From Deltaproteobacteria bacterium (GTDB lineage Bacteria; Myxococcota_A; UBA9042; DTJE01), in assembly GCA_029555025.1 (NCBI GenBank), contig JAKPTZ010000045.1:124001-188000 (forward strand): a stretch of 64,000 nucleotides of DNA. Direction: 5' to 3'. Made by a program: the position numbers and the translations under genes. Of the stretch, positions 17,525-27,441 are shown one piece after another (position 1 is the stretch's first letter; each line of letters opens with the position of its first letter). Under the pieces are notes generated by a model. The model made no database searches, was not told where the DNA came from, and saw only the letters and a program-made list of their open reading frames with translations.

Positions 17525-18598
17525 TCAGAAGCGTCGGAACCAGTACTGATAGATCATCGGCTTGCCGTTCACCGTGATACCCGAGACCGTGACATCATAC
17601 CGCACACCCTTTTTCGTGGGTCCCGCCTTGAACCAGAGACAGTTCGGGACACCGTATCCCTGGGTGTCGTAACCGATATCGGAAACCGCGATTGAAGCAC
17701 CTCCCTCTTCCTTGACGGTGACGGCGGGCGACGTGAACCGCACGTTTTCATCCCCGTTCTTCCATTTTGAAGACTTGTCGGCGATTACCGAAAACGACAT
17801 GTGTGCCTTGTCGGTATAAAGCGCTTCAGGGTAATCGTGGAAAGGATAGGCGACATAGCCGTCTTCCATGCTGACCGAACCGCTGCCGGAGCCTTTCCAG
17901 ATGACCTTCATCGATGCGGCGGTGTACTTGCCCTGGAAATCATCGACACGCGCGAACGCCGTCTTCTGAAGCCACGGATCCAGGAACCATCGACGATGCC
18001 CGACCGCATCCACATTCTCATCACGGATGAATCCATCGACGATGCCGGCGGTCGGATAACCGACCGGGGCCTTTCCATACTGCAGGTGCAGGTTGCTGCT
18101 GCCGCATCCGTCCGCGGCCAGTTGCGTATAGCAGGGCCAGTTCTCGTCCGGATAGTGGCTGAGCATCCTTTTTGAAACACAGGTAAGGGAACAGGCCGCG
18201 ACCTCGGCATCACCCGAATCGTCATACCAGACCTCGGGCAGGCCGTGCAGGGATCTCACGTAGTTCAGGCGATCAAGGGCAAGTTCCTTCTGGTATTCCG
18301 TGTTCTGGCCAGGCTCGCAGGATGCCAGATCGGGAAACATTCCGTCCTCGTAAAGCCCGGTATTGACTGGCTGACCTTCGTCCGCGCCCGGCTCGCCCGG
18401 ATCCGGCGCGCCATGATCCTGGCCTTCATCCCGCGGGACTGGAACATCAATCTGTTCAAGGACATCGGGTTCCCCGGCTTCCACGCCGCCATCACCGACG
18501 GCCGCGACGTCCGGAAGCCAGGGCTCATCCTGCCCCCCGCAACCCGGAACCACAATCATCATCAAGGCCGCGGTGGCCGTCACTGTCATAACTCGCAT
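17525..18598 (-). CDS. CAP-domain (SCP/PR1-like) lipoprotein
   Basis: 357 residues. The signal ends in VVPGC (lipobox). An acidic Asp/Glu/Gly/Pro linker follows (to about residue 80), then a CAP fold with ELALDRLNYVRSLHGLPEV, MLSHYPDENWPC and the characteristic AVGHRRWFLDPWL. Bacterial CAP proteins are secreted and often bind ligands or other proteins; enzymatic roles are rarely proven. A C-terminal beta-rich region of about 120 residues (from VDDFQGKYTAAS) follows. ATG 18598 is placed by the signal peptide and by the promoter 34 bases upstream. It diverges from the lipoprotein at 18747. Confidence 0.85.
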   Translation of the reverse strand: MRVMTVTATAALMMIVVPGCGGQDEPWLPDVAAVGDGGVEAGEPDVLEQIDVPVPRDEGQDHGAPDPGEPGADEGQPVNTGLYEDGMFPDLASCEPGQNTEYQKELALDRLNYVRSLHGLPEVWYDDSGDAEVAACSLTCVSKRMLSHYPDENWPCYTQLAADGCGSSNLHLQYGKAPVGYPTAGIVDGFIRDENVDAVGHRRWFLDPWLQKTAFARVDDFQGKYTAASMKVIWKGSGSGSVSMEDGYVAYPFHDYPEALYTDKAHMSFSVIADKSSKWKNGDENVRFTSPAVTVKEEGGASIAVSDIGYDTQGYGVPNCLWFKAGPTKKGVRYDVTVSGITVNGKPMIYQYWFRRF

Positions 18599-18631
18599 GC
18601 ATATCCCCGCAGGTCGCAACTGTCGGCCTGC

Positions 18632-18659
18632 ATTATATTCGATGTCAGTCTCACGACAA
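18632..18659 (-). promoter_or_regulatory. Sigma-70-type promoter of the CAP-domain lipoprotein
   Basis: On the minus strand, TATAAT (perfect -10, plus-strand 18632-18637) lies 16 bases from TTGTCG (4 of 6, plus-strand 18654-18659). Transcription would start near 18625, giving a leader of about 27 bases. Confidence 0.6.
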
Positions 18660-18746
18660 CGTTCGACAGTCACTGCCTGTTCAAAAAGGAACCGTTGAAA
18701 ATCCCGGGCATCACTGCAAAAATGTTGCGGACAACGGAGAAATCCC

Positions 18747-20351
18747 ATGCAGAAATTTCCCCGCAGAATTCTCGGAATTCTTGTTACCGGCCTGCTGCTT
18801 GCAGGCGCTGGATGCCCCGGCGAACCCCAGGAAGTTGTGATGCCGGATCTGCCGGAGTGGTTTCCAGACAAGCCACAAAGCCCCGACTTTGCCCTGCAGC
18901 GGAAGGATGGCGGAACTTTCCCGACTCCGGAGGAAGTTGACGGATTCACAGAAACCTACTCGTCCTTCCTCAAGCGGACCGACTTCATCGGCTGGATCGA
19001 CCGTCATGCTCAGGGCCTGGCGCCGGACAATCCCTGGGGGATGTCTGACTACAAGATCTGGTGGGCCCAGGCATTCATGACCAGAAGCGGCGATCTGGTC
19101 ACCCTTGCTTTCAGGGGACCGCCCGACAACACGACACAGAGCGTGGGCCGGGTACTTGGCGCCACGGCCGGTCTGTACATGCAGTCCGAAGACGAGACCG
19201 CGCGGAATCTCTCAATGGGGCTTGTCCGTGGACTGTCCGCCACCTTTGACGGAATGATCTGGGGCGACGAGGATCCGGTCATTGACACGATAATGGCCAG
19301 GACAATCTTCAACCGAAGTCACGAAACCATGCTGCGGGGCAACAGACGCCTGTTCGTGGACTACGAAGGCGTCCGTTTCGAGGAAGTCGAACTCAGGCAC
19401 GACACAATCCACAACCGGGACAATCCCACCTGGGGCGACATATTCGTCCGGAACAAGAGATCAAAGGACGATTTTCCCTTTCTTTATCGAAACATGGCCA
19501 TGCTGGTCGAACTGGCCTTCAGGACGGACGATCCCGAAGTCAGGCGCGACATTGTCAGGCTGGTCGGACAGGTCCGCGGCATGACGGCCGACATCGTCGA
19601 ACACGACTACTGCATCCGGACAAAGGGCTTCGATTCGAAGCCCTACATCCCGTTGATGCAGGATGGAACGGTCGAGGACTTTGCCACCTACCGGGCTTAC
19701 GAATCGTTCGTGCCCCTGGGCGAGTGCACGGGAAAACTTTCGACCGCATACCTGGCATCCGGCGAGGCATTGGGAAACGTCTGTGAAAACGCCGACACCG
19801 CCTTTTACGGCGACGGATACCTGTATGAGGAACTCGCGATTGCGGCGCATTTCTGCGCGACCGACCTGATCTGGAACTACCATGTGGCGGCGCTTGCGAT
19901 GGCGCTGCTTTTTGACGACATCGAAACCGCCAGGAAACTCGTCGAAGGACTTGCGGCCAGGATTGACGGCCTGTGGATCGACGAAAGGGCGGCCGATTAC
20001 CCGGAATGGTGGCCCGAGGTGGCCCAGCTCCTGGTGCTCTCGGCCGCCTACGGAATGCCCCTGACCGGGGACGAAGCAAGGCTGATTCAGTCCGTATGGC
20101 GCGACTCGGCCGTATTCTATCAGGACTCGGTATGCTGGGATCCCTGGGATCCATCCGTTCCAGACGGCACCGTCTGCGAGGTGATGCCATCACGCTATGA
20201 AACGGACGACCAGGGCCAGACGACGCGCGCGCACACCAGGATCGAGGAGTTCCTGAGCCCGTTCGAGTATTGCGCGTCGCCATACCGGGCGACCACCGGC
20301 GCGATGTTCGTGAACTGTGAAAGGCTTGTTGCGGCCATGATGGATCGCTGA
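18747..20351 (+). CDS. Lipoprotein of unknown family, paralogue of the protein at 23903
   Basis: 534 residues. MQKFPRRILGILVTGLLLAGAGC is a lipoprotein signal. The mature protein has many short amphipathic helices and paired motifs shared with the lipoprotein at 23903: NPTWGDIFVRNKRSKDD (near 19420-19475), a Leu/Ala-rich helical region around LVEGLAARIDGLW, YGMPLTGDEARL, and a C-terminal CASPYRATTGAMFVNCERL. The helical character suggests an alpha/alpha barrel or repeat scaffold, as in some carbohydrate-active enzymes, but that is a guess. ATG 18747 follows GGAG. The GAF and MBL-fold genes follow closely on the same strand. Confidence 0.75.
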   Translation: MQKFPRRILGILVTGLLLAGAGCPGEPQEVVMPDLPEWFPDKPQSPDFALQRKDGGTFPTPEEVDGFTETYSSFLKRTDFIGWIDRHAQGLAPDNPWGMSDYKIWWAQAFMTRSGDLVTLAFRGPPDNTTQSVGRVLGATAGLYMQSEDETARNLSMGLVRGLSATFDGMIWGDEDPVIDTIMARTIFNRSHETMLRGNRRLFVDYEGVRFEEVELRHDTIHNRDNPTWGDIFVRNKRSKDDFPFLYRNMAMLVELAFRTDDPEVRRDIVRLVGQVRGMTADIVEHDYCIRTKGFDSKPYIPLMQDGTVEDFATYRAYESFVPLGECTGKLSTAYLASGEALGNVCENADTAFYGDGYLYEELAIAAHFCATDLIWNYHVAALAMALLFDDIETARKLVEGLAARIDGLWIDERAADYPEWWPEVAQLLVLSAAYGMPLTGDEARLIQSVWRDSAVFYQDSVCWDPWDPSVPDGTVCEVMPSRYETDDQGQTTRAHTRIEEFLSPFEYCASPYRATTGAMFVNCERLVAAMMDR

Positions 20352-20393
20352 TTATGCCGGTTACTTCCAAAACGGATCGGCGGGGGTGATTAA

Positions 20394-20885
20394 ATGGACC
20401 GCGATAGCAAACGCACTGAGGTTACCGAGCGAATCCTGGCGGACACCCGCAGTGGCCGCGAACCCCAGGCAATCGTTCAGGCGGCCATGCGCCGCATCAA
20501 GGACTCATTTCCGGAATTTTACTGGGTTGGCGTGTATCTGCTGTTCGGCGACGAACTGCGCCTTGGCCCCTTCTGCGGCCCGGTGACGGAACACGTCCGG
20601 ATCCCGGTCGGACGCGGCGTCTGCGGGACCGCGGTGGCAGAAAACCGGAACCAGGTCATCGGGGACGTGCGGGCGGTGTCGAATTACCTGGCCTGCAACC
20701 TTTTCACGAGATCGGAAATCGTGGTGCTTATCCGGGATCCGGATGACAAATCGGTGGTCGGCCAGATCGACATCGACTGTACCGTTCCGGATCGGTTTGG
20801 ATCGGATGACGAGGCATTCCTGGACGAAATCGGCCGGCTCCTCGCGCCGGCAATTGTCGCAATGCGTCGGCATGACCGGGGGTGA
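20394..20885 (+). CDS. GAF-domain protein, free methionine-(R)-sulfoxide reductase-like
   Basis: 163 residues, the size of fRMsr (YebR/MsrC-type) enzymes, which reduce free methionine-R-sulfoxide. Features: FYWVGVYLLFGDELRLGPF, IPVGRGVCGTAVAE with Cys77, and SNYLACNLFTRSEIVV with Cys101, the position of the family's catalytic Cys. The third Cys usually found just before the IPxGxGVCG motif is replaced (EHV), though another Cys is present at 61. It may keep activity with a different resolving Cys, or be a sensor. GGGGGTGA stands before the ATG; its stop is four bases before the next gene's GTG. Confidence 0.85.
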   Translation: MDRDSKRTEVTERILADTRSGREPQAIVQAAMRRIKDSFPEFYWVGVYLLFGDELRLGPFCGPVTEHVRIPVGRGVCGTAVAENRNQVIGDVRAVSNYLACNLFTRSEIVVLIRDPDDKSVVGQIDIDCTVPDRFGSDDEAFLDEIGRLLAPAIVAMRRHDRG

Positions 20886-20889
20886 TCAA

Positions 20890-21879
20890 GTGGGGCTTCC
20901 CGAACACGTCTCTTCCGTGGCGCCCGGGGTCTGGCGCATCAGGGTTCCGCTGCCCGGCAGCCCGCTCAGGAACCTGAATTCGTGGGTCGTGACGTCGGAC
21001 GGCCAGGCGCTTGTGATCGATACCGGATTCAACATGCCGGAGTGTCTGGAGGCGATGAAGTCCGGCCTGGCCGCCATCGGGGCGAATCCTTCCCGTACCA
21101 GTTTCATGCTTACCCACATGCATTCGGATCATACCGGCCTGGTCGGCCGCCTGGCGGCACCGGGGACTGACATCTTCATGGGTCGTCTGGATGCCCCTTT
21201 CATGGATCCCGGAATGAACTGGTGGAATCCCATGGTCGATTACGCCGTTCAAAACGGCTTCGGAAGGCAGCAGATTTCCGACGCGCTTGCCAGCCATCCC
21301 GGAATCAAGTTCCACCCGGGCGCGATCGGGCCGATGAAACTTCTGGAAGACGGCGATTCCATCACCGTTGGCGACAGGGAACTCGCGTGCGTGCTGACAC
21401 CCGGACATACGCCCGGCCACATCTGCCTTTACGACCGGCAGGCCCGGCTGCTGTTTTCCGGAGATCACGTTCTTGGGGATATCACTCCGCACATAGAGTC
21501 CTGGGCGTACCGCTTCAACGCCCTGAAGTGCTTCATGTCCAGTCTTGAAAAGATCCGCGGCCTCGACGTGGTGCAGGCCCTTCCCGGACATCGAGGAACA
21601 ATCGCGGAACTCGGGCCCAGAATCGACCAGCTCGTCGCCCATCATGCAGCCAGGGCGGACGAAACGGTTCAAGTGCTGGCCGGGGGCTGCATGACTGCTT
21701 ACGAAATCGCTTCACGCATGACATGGGACGTCAGGGCCCCTTCCTGGGAACAATTCCCGATCACCCAGAAATGGTTCGCGGTTGGCGAGACGATTGCACA
21801 CCTGCGCTGGCTTGAGGATTCTGGAAGAGTCCGCCGCCAAATCGAGGATGGGATCGCAAGATTCTGCGTGGGAGAGTGA
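20890..21879 (+). CDS. Metallo-beta-lactamase-fold hydrolase
   Basis: 329 residues. The zinc signature THMHSDHTG (HxHxDH), TPGHTPGHICLY, FSGDHVLGDI and a later PGHRG give the full metal-binding set. The C-terminal winged-helix-like tail (ITQKWFAVGETIAHLRWL) is like that of LACTB2-type hydrolases. Substrate is unknown. Start is GTG 20890, four bases after the GAF protein's stop and behind GGGGGTGA that overlaps that stop, so translation is coupled. It ends three bases before the convergent histidine kinase gene. Confidence 0.9.
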   Translation: MGLPEHVSSVAPGVWRIRVPLPGSPLRNLNSWVVTSDGQALVIDTGFNMPECLEAMKSGLAAIGANPSRTSFMLTHMHSDHTGLVGRLAAPGTDIFMGRLDAPFMDPGMNWWNPMVDYAVQNGFGRQQISDALASHPGIKFHPGAIGPMKLLEDGDSITVGDRELACVLTPGHTPGHICLYDRQARLLFSGDHVLGDITPHIESWAYRFNALKCFMSSLEKIRGLDVVQALPGHRGTIAELGPRIDQLVAHHAARADETVQVLAGGCMTAYEIASRMTWDVRAPSWEQFPITQKWFAVGETIAHLRWLEDSGRVRRQIEDGIARFCVGE

Positions 21880-21882
21880 AGG

Positions 21883-23775
21883 TCACTCGACCGGTTCCGC
21901 GCCGTGTTCAGGTTCAAGGGCAGCGTCAGGCCAGGTTACGACGAAAGTGGTTCCCGCGCCCGGGTTGCTGGATACCCGAATCGAGGCACCATAGCGGTCA
22001 ACGATCCTCTTGACCAGCGCAAGACCAAGGCCAGTGCCTTCATGCGACTTTCTAACATTGTCCGCGCGATAGAACTCCTCGAACACGTGCGGCAGCGAAT
22101 CGGCTGATATTCCCACGCCGGAATCCGCCACGCTCAGGACGAGGCCTGCCCTGCCGGCGGCAAGACCGACTTCCACCCGACCACCTTCGGGGGTGTATTT
22201 GATCGCGTTGCCTACAAGATTCTCGACAAGGCGCTCAATGTGGTTCTCCCTGGCCCGAAGCGATCGCCGGGCCGAAACCACGACTTTCAGCGATATCCGC
22301 TTGTTGTCGGCATCCAGGCGCAGCATGTCGCAGACCCGTTCGACCACCAGACCGATATCAACAGGCTTCAGGTCTTCTTCAGCGACCGCGCCGAGGGAAC
22401 CCATGTCCATCAGGTCGGCAAGCAACGCGCGCAGGCCGGCCAGGCGCCTATGGGATCTTTCGATGATTTGCATCTGGTTTGACGGAAGTTCGCCAAGGTA
22501 ACCTTCCATCAGCAGATCCAGCGAGGACTGAACCGCCGCGGCCGGGGACTTGAGTTCATGCGCCGCGACATAAAAGAATCTGGTCTTGGCCTTGTCGAGA
22601 TTCTCCAGACGTCTATAGGCCCTTGCGTTCTCGACGGCCGTAACGACCTGACCAGCCAGTGCGACAATGAAATCGACCTCCTCACGGGAAAATGTCCTTT
22701 CATCGCATGTGTAAAGGCTCAACAGGCCGACCGACTCGCCACCCTGTCGCAGCGGAACCGCCATCATCGAAACCAGTCCGGCACGACGCATCGTTTCGCT
22801 CATCATGCAGCCACGACTGTTCCTTATGTCGGAAACGACCACCGGCTCGCCGGACAGCAGGCGGCAATTGCACGGACCATCCACAGCGCACGTGTTGTCG
22901 TGGTGCTCTTCCATGAAATCGGCCGGCAGGCCGGAAACCGCCCCGGTCATCCACTGGCCGGTATCCGGATCCCGCAGCCTGATCGAACCGGCACACACGC
23001 CGGTGACCCGGATCACCGAAGAAATGATTCCGTCCAGAACTTCCTGCACGTCCAATGAGGATGAAACCTTCCTGGAGATCTCGTTCAGCGTGCGCGTTCG
23101 CTCAAGCGCCGTCTGAAGGCTGGAGGTGGCGGATATCAGTTCCCTTGTCCGTCGCCAGAGGGGACGCGCCACGGAACCGGTCAGGAAAACGGCCACGAAA
23201 ATCGTGGCGGCAAAAAAGCCGAGCATGCCAGTCGCGACCATCGGCTCGCGGGCCGGTATGGCGAAAAAACCTGCCACCGGCATCTGATCGACCGCGCCCA
23301 GGTACTCAAGGGCAAACAGCCCCCCGACAAGCAGGACGCCACCTGCCGCATGGAACCAGGCGGCACGGGGCGGCAGCAGAATGCTTGCGAGGATGGCGTG
23401 GAAAACAAAGAAGAAAAGAATCGGGCTTCCGACTCCCCCGGTAAGATGCACGAGGATGGTAAGCGCAATCCAGTCGGTGATGAATTGCGCGCTGGCCAGC
23501 ATGGAAAACCAGCGCGCCCCGACCTTCGGCTGCTTTGCCAGGCGCCGCGCAAGCAGCATGAAGACCGTGTTGTAGGCAAGGATGGCGGTGCCGCACGCCG
23601 AAAGTGCCAGCCAGGGCAACCTGATTCCCGGAATTAAGTAAGCGGAACCGGTTCCGGCAAGAACCATCGCCGCCGCAATCCAGCGCAGGCGTACCAGCCA
23701 TTCGACCCGGGAACGAAGTTCGTCCTCGAGAAGCCCCGGTGAGCCTTCAGGGGGATGCCTCAAACCTTCCTTCAA
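21883..23775 (-). CDS. Membrane sensor histidine kinase with GAF domain
   Basis: About 630 residues. Five or six hydrophobic segments in the first 200 residues (for example WIAAAMVLAGTGSAYLI) form a membrane sensor region. A GAF domain follows, with several Cys (CAVDGPCNC, SRGCMM), which could bind a cofactor or sense redox. Then come the H-box FFYVAAHELKSPAAAVQSS, N-box NLVGNAIKYTPEGG, G1 VADSGVGIS and G2 GTGLGLALV. No response regulator lies nearby, so it is an orphan kinase. The start is uncertain: I prefer TTG 23775, eight bases after GGAG; the open frame continues to 23832. Confidence 0.88.
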   Translation of the reverse strand: MKEGLRHPPEGSPGLLEDELRSRVEWLVRLRWIAAAMVLAGTGSAYLIPGIRLPWLALSACGTAILAYNTVFMLLARRLAKQPKVGARWFSMLASAQFITDWIALTILVHLTGGVGSPILFFFVFHAILASILLPPRAAWFHAAGGVLLVGGLFALEYLGAVDQMPVAGFFAIPAREPMVATGMLGFFAATIFVAVFLTGSVARPLWRRTRELISATSSLQTALERTRTLNEISRKVSSSLDVQEVLDGIISSVIRVTGVCAGSIRLRDPDTGQWMTGAVSGLPADFMEEHHDNTCAVDGPCNCRLLSGEPVVVSDIRNSRGCMMSETMRRAGLVSMMAVPLRQGGESVGLLSLYTCDERTFSREEVDFIVALAGQVVTAVENARAYRRLENLDKAKTRFFYVAAHELKSPAAAVQSSLDLLMEGYLGELPSNQMQIIERSHRRLAGLRALLADLMDMGSLGAVAEEDLKPVDIGLVVERVCDMLRLDADNKRISLKVVVSARRSLRARENHIERLVENLVGNAIKYTPEGGRVEVGLAAGRAGLVLSVADSGVGISADSLPHVFEEFYRADNVRKSHEGTGLGLALVKRIVDRYGASIRVSSNPGAGTTFVVTWPDAALEPEHGAEPVE

Positions 23776-23844
23776 ACTCCGTTCTCCATGGCCCGACCGG
23801 ACAATGATGTATCGAAAGACCTGTAACCGCAACCGGCCGGTTGT

Positions 23845-23853
23845 TGATATGAT
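23845..23853 (+). promoter_or_regulatory. Candidate extended -10 promoter of the lipoprotein at 23903
   Basis: TGA followed by TATGAT (23848-23853) fits an extended -10 element; no good -35 is seen. A start near 23860 would give a leader of about 43 bases. Confidence 0.3.
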
Positions 23854-23902
23854 TCAAGCGTCCGACCCATGCAGGGCCGGCATGATGGAGGTACAGCCCG
23901 CA

Positions 23903-25606
23903 ATGCGTGCAATGACATGTGTTCTTCTGGCTCTTGCCGTCTCACTGGGCTGCGGGACCGGTCCCGAAGGTACGGATGCTTTCGACCACGGCAGTCCGGG
24001 CGATGATCTGCCGGACGTTCAGCAGGAAATCCCGGGCGACACCACCGAGGATGCCAATCCGGACACCACCCTTGATTCGGCCATTGATGGCAACTGGACG
24101 GACTCGGCCGACGACGACGGCGGAATATTGAATGACACCGCGGCCGACGACGGCGACGACAACGGGGATATCGGCGACACCGGGCCAACCGATTTCGTCA
24201 GGCCGCCCCGGGGCGAACCGGTCGATTCGGTCGAGATCGGACGAATCACCGATCTGTACCTGGAAATCCTTGAAAAGACACGCTATTTCGACGTAATGAA
24301 CGAACGTGTCCACGGATGGCCAAGGGACGATGCCGGTGGCCGTTACTGGTATGGAACCTGGTGGTCCGGAATTACGATGACGAAGACCGACGGCATGGTG
24401 ACGTTCCTTCATTCGCCCGACGGTGCCGACAACAACGGCATGCGGGGCGCACCGATGCTCGTTGGGACATGTTTCGCGTCAAGGCTGTGGGGCAAGGCGG
24501 AACACGTCGCCCTGGCGCGCAAGCTGGTACGGGGATTCAACTCATGGGCGTACGTCTTCCGCAGCCCGACCCATCCGGACTGGGAGGCAAAGCAGGTACT
24601 GTCGCGGGCGGCCTATCCCGAGTCGGTCGAAACACACGACGACGGATTGCACCGCTTCATCGACTATTCAAAGAACAGGCCGGGCGAGGACAACGGGGCC
24701 TGCGAGTATGTCGAGGTAACCGACAACCCTTACTGGGGCCACATATTCGCGAAGAACAAGCGATCCAAGGACGACATCGGGCACATGTTCATTGCACTCG
24801 CCCTCATGAACCAGTGCATTGTCGGACAGGACGAGACGGATCCCGAGGTAATGGGCCTGATGGACGATATCGAGGAATCGATGGAAATCTATCGCAACTG
24901 GGCAGCCCAGGTCGATGAGGACGGCTGGAAGATCGCCACAGTTGACAAGGCCGGAACCATCTACTACCCGGACGAGGATCTGGCATACCTGTGGCTTGAA
25001 GGCGCTAACATCGAATGCGAAGCCGCGGTAACACTGCGCCTTTTCGGGGGCGGCAACCCCGACGATCTGGCCTGCGGCAACGGAATCAACCCATACTTCG
25101 GCGAGGAAGACGCGCTGAAGAATGACTTCCACCAGATCCAGCGAAGCTTCCACGAGGCCGCCATCATGCATTCCTGGGTTGCCGGACGCGGCGATGTCGC
25201 CACCGAACTGCTCGACGGTCTCGCATGGCGCCTGGACACAAGGCTGGACGAACTGGAAAGCCTGGAACCGCCGGAGGATCCCCACCTTGGCGATCTGGGG
25301 GAACTGGTGCTGATGGCCGGTAACAGTGGTCTTCCGCTTACCTGGCGCGAGGTCCGTTTCCTGCACGCCCGCATCGAGGAGTCGTACAACGCCCTGGTCG
25401 GCACGCAGGATCAGGCTGCCCTGAAGGCACGCTTCGACGTGTTCTCGCCGGACGTCGCCGACGGCACCTATCCATTCGATCCGGGTGATGCCGGCATGGC
25501 ATGGAGGTACCTTGGCGCAATCCTTGGCGTCTGCGCGTCCCCGTTCTGGAGCAGCGGCTCGATGCAGGTGCTTGACTGCGAAAAGATCCGCCAGGCGACG
25601 ATGTGA
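23903..25606 (+). CDS. Lipoprotein of unknown family, paralogue of the protein at 18747
   Basis: 567 residues. The signal MRAMTCVLLALAVSLGC ends in a lipobox-like SLGC. A long acidic Asp/Gly/Thr linker covers about residues 20-95. The folded part has NPYWGHIFAKNKRSKDD (near 24723-24775), SGLPLTWREVRFL and CASPFWSSGSMQVLDCEKI, each matching the lipoprotein at 18747 in the same order. The linker is much longer than in that paralogue. Family and function unknown to me. ATG 23903 follows GGAGG at 23887-23891 at a rather long spacing. Confidence 0.75.
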   Translation: MRAMTCVLLALAVSLGCGTGPEGTDAFDHGSPGDDLPDVQQEIPGDTTEDANPDTTLDSAIDGNWTDSADDDGGILNDTAADDGDDNGDIGDTGPTDFVRPPRGEPVDSVEIGRITDLYLEILEKTRYFDVMNERVHGWPRDDAGGRYWYGTWWSGITMTKTDGMVTFLHSPDGADNNGMRGAPMLVGTCFASRLWGKAEHVALARKLVRGFNSWAYVFRSPTHPDWEAKQVLSRAAYPESVETHDDGLHRFIDYSKNRPGEDNGACEYVEVTDNPYWGHIFAKNKRSKDDIGHMFIALALMNQCIVGQDETDPEVMGLMDDIEESMEIYRNWAAQVDEDGWKIATVDKAGTIYYPDEDLAYLWLEGANIECEAAVTLRLFGGGNPDDLACGNGINPYFGEEDALKNDFHQIQRSFHEAAIMHSWVAGRGDVATELLDGLAWRLDTRLDELESLEPPEDPHLGDLGELVLMAGNSGLPLTWREVRFLHARIEESYNALVGTQDQAALKARFDVFSPDVADGTYPFDPGDAGMAWRYLGAILGVCASPFWSSGSMQVLDCEKIRQATM

Positions 25607-25648
25607 TCAGCGCACCACTTTCCGGCCGCCCCACGAATGAAGGCGATG

Positions 25649-27409
25649 TCAGTGCTTGATGGCGATGTGGAGATCGCGAAGCTGGGCTTCGTCAACGTCG
25701 GACGGCGAGTCGGTCATCAGATCGGACGCGCTTGTCGTCTTCGGGAATGCAATCACGTCGCGAATCGAAGGCGCGCCGCACATCAGCATTATCATTCGAT
25801 CCAGCCCGAGGGCGATGCCGCCGTGGGGTGGCGGACCGAATTCAAACGCATCCAGCAGGAAGCCGAACTTGACACGCGCCGACTCGTCCGAAATCCTCAT
25901 CGCCGAAAACACGCGCTTCTGGACTTCGCTGCTGTGAATACGGATTGAACCGCCGCCAAGCTCGGTTCCGTTAAGAATGACGTCATAGGCGCGTGCCCGA
26001 ACATTAAGCGGGTCGCTTTCAAGAATCGGAAGGTCTTCCATGACCGGCGAAGTGAACGGGTGATGCGTCGCCGTCGGGCGCTGGCCTTCCTCGTCCCATT
26101 CGAACATCGGGAACTCGGTGACCCACAGGAAAGCCATCTTCTTCGGATCGCGCAGGCCGAGCCTGTCGCCGACCTTCAGTCTGACCGCCCCCATGGCCTG
26201 GCGGGCCTTGTTCGGGCGATCCGCGACGACCAGGAGCAGGTCGCCAGGGCCTGCCTGCATCTTCGTGGCGATCGCGCTCTTGTCGCCATCGGAAAGGAAC
26301 TTGGCTGCCGATCCCGACCATTCGCTTTCACCGATCTTGAACCACGCAAGACCCTTTGCGCCATTGTCCGTGGCCGTCTGGGTCAGTGCATCGATATCCT
26401 TCCTGGACCATTTCTCCGCGTCCGGCACCTTGATTGCCGTGACAACGCCGCCGGCGGCCGCGGTGTCGGAAAACACCTTGAACCCGCTGCCCGCGACTTC
26501 ATCGGTTATCGTGACCATTTCCATACCGAAGCGCATGTCCGGTTTGTCGCAACCGTACTTCTCCATCGCCTCGGAGTACGGCATGCGCAGGAACGGGGTC
26601 TGGATGTCGATTCCCAGCGCGTGCTTCCAGACATGCTTCAGCATGCCTTCGACAATTTCATATATCAGCTCTGGAACCGCGAATGACATTTCAATGTCGA
26701 TCTGGGTAAATTCAGGCTGGCGATCCGCGCGCAGGTCCTCGTCGCGGAAGCAGCGCGCAATCTGGAAGTACCGGTCGAACCCGGAAACCATCAGGAGTTG
26801 CTTGAAGGTCTGGGGCGACTGCGGAAGCGCGTAAAACTGGCCGGGATGAACCCTTGATGGCACGAGGAAATCACGCGCCCCTTCAGGCGTGCTCTTCATC
26901 AGGATGGGTGTCTCGATTTCAAGGAAGTCCCTGGTTTCCAGATAGTCGCGAACCATCTTGCAGACCTTTGACCGCATCACGATGTTGGAATTCAACTGAT
27001 TGCGGCGAAGATCAAGATACCTGTACTTCAGGCGCGTCACTTCCTGCGCATCGACATCGTCCGCAATCTGGAACGGCAGCGGCTTCGCGGAGCTCAGGAT
27101 CTCGATTGACCCGGCCTCGACCTCAATCCCGCCGGTCGGAATCTTAAGGTTGGCATTGGCGCCCCTGCCGACAACCGTGCCCGTGACCTGGATAACGAAC
27201 TCCGATCTGACGCCCACGGCCTTGTCAAACGCCGCCGGATTAAGGGCCTGGTCGAACTTGATCTGCGTCGTGCCGAAGCGATCCCGCAGGTTTATGAAGG
27301 CGCAGCCCCCGTGGTCGCGAACGCTGGCGGCCCACCCCTGCAGCATGACCTGGGCGCCGATGTCGGATTCCCTCAATTCCCCGCAATTATGTGTACGTAC
27401 GCCGTCCAT
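25649..27409 (-). CDS. aspS: Aspartyl-tRNA synthetase (bacterial type)
   Basis: 586 residues, with the bacterial layout: N-terminal OB-fold anticodon-binding domain, class II core, and inserted GAD domain (about residues 290-410). Motif 2 region [29 protein letters not shown], and motif 3 [16 protein letters not shown] are clear. The anticodon domain has RDHGG (His33), a residue associated with non-discriminating enzymes that also charge tRNA-Asn. ATG 27409 follows GGAGG; a further upstream in-frame start adds eight residues. Confidence 0.96.
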   Translation of the reverse strand: MDGVRTHNCGELRESDIGAQVMLQGWAASVRDHGGCAFINLRDRFGTTQIKFDQALNPAAFDKAVGVRSEFVIQVTGTVVGRGANANLKIPTGGIEVEAGSIEILSSAKPLPFQIADDVDAQEVTRLKYRYLDLRRNQLNSNIVMRSKVCKMVRDYLETRDFLEIETPILMKSTPEGARDFLVPSRVHPGQFYALPQSPQTFKQLLMVSGFDRYFQIARCFRDEDLRADRQPEFTQIDIEMSFAVPELIYEIVEGMLKHVWKHALGIDIQTPFLRMPYSEAMEKYGCDKPDMRFGMEMVTITDEVAGSGFKVFSDTAAAGGVVTAIKVPDAEKWSRKDIDALTQTATDNGAKGLAWFKIGESEWSGSAAKFLSDGDKSAIATKMQAGPGDLLLVVADRPNKARQAMGAVRLKVGDRLGLRDPKKMAFLWVTEFPMFEWDEEGQRPTATHHPFTSPVMEDLPILESDPLNVRARAYDVILNGTELGGGSIRIHSSEVQKRVFSAMRISDESARVKFGFLLDAFEFGPPPHGGIALGLDRMIMLMCGAPSIRDVIAFPKTTSASDLMTDSPSDVDEAQLRDLHIAIKH

Positions 27410-27441
27410 CTGAAACGACCTCCAAAACCGCAATAGCGCTG

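Noticed and set aside
16896-18598. Selenocysteine in the glutathione peroxidase
   Set aside because: The active position is coded by a normal Cys codon, not in-frame TGA.
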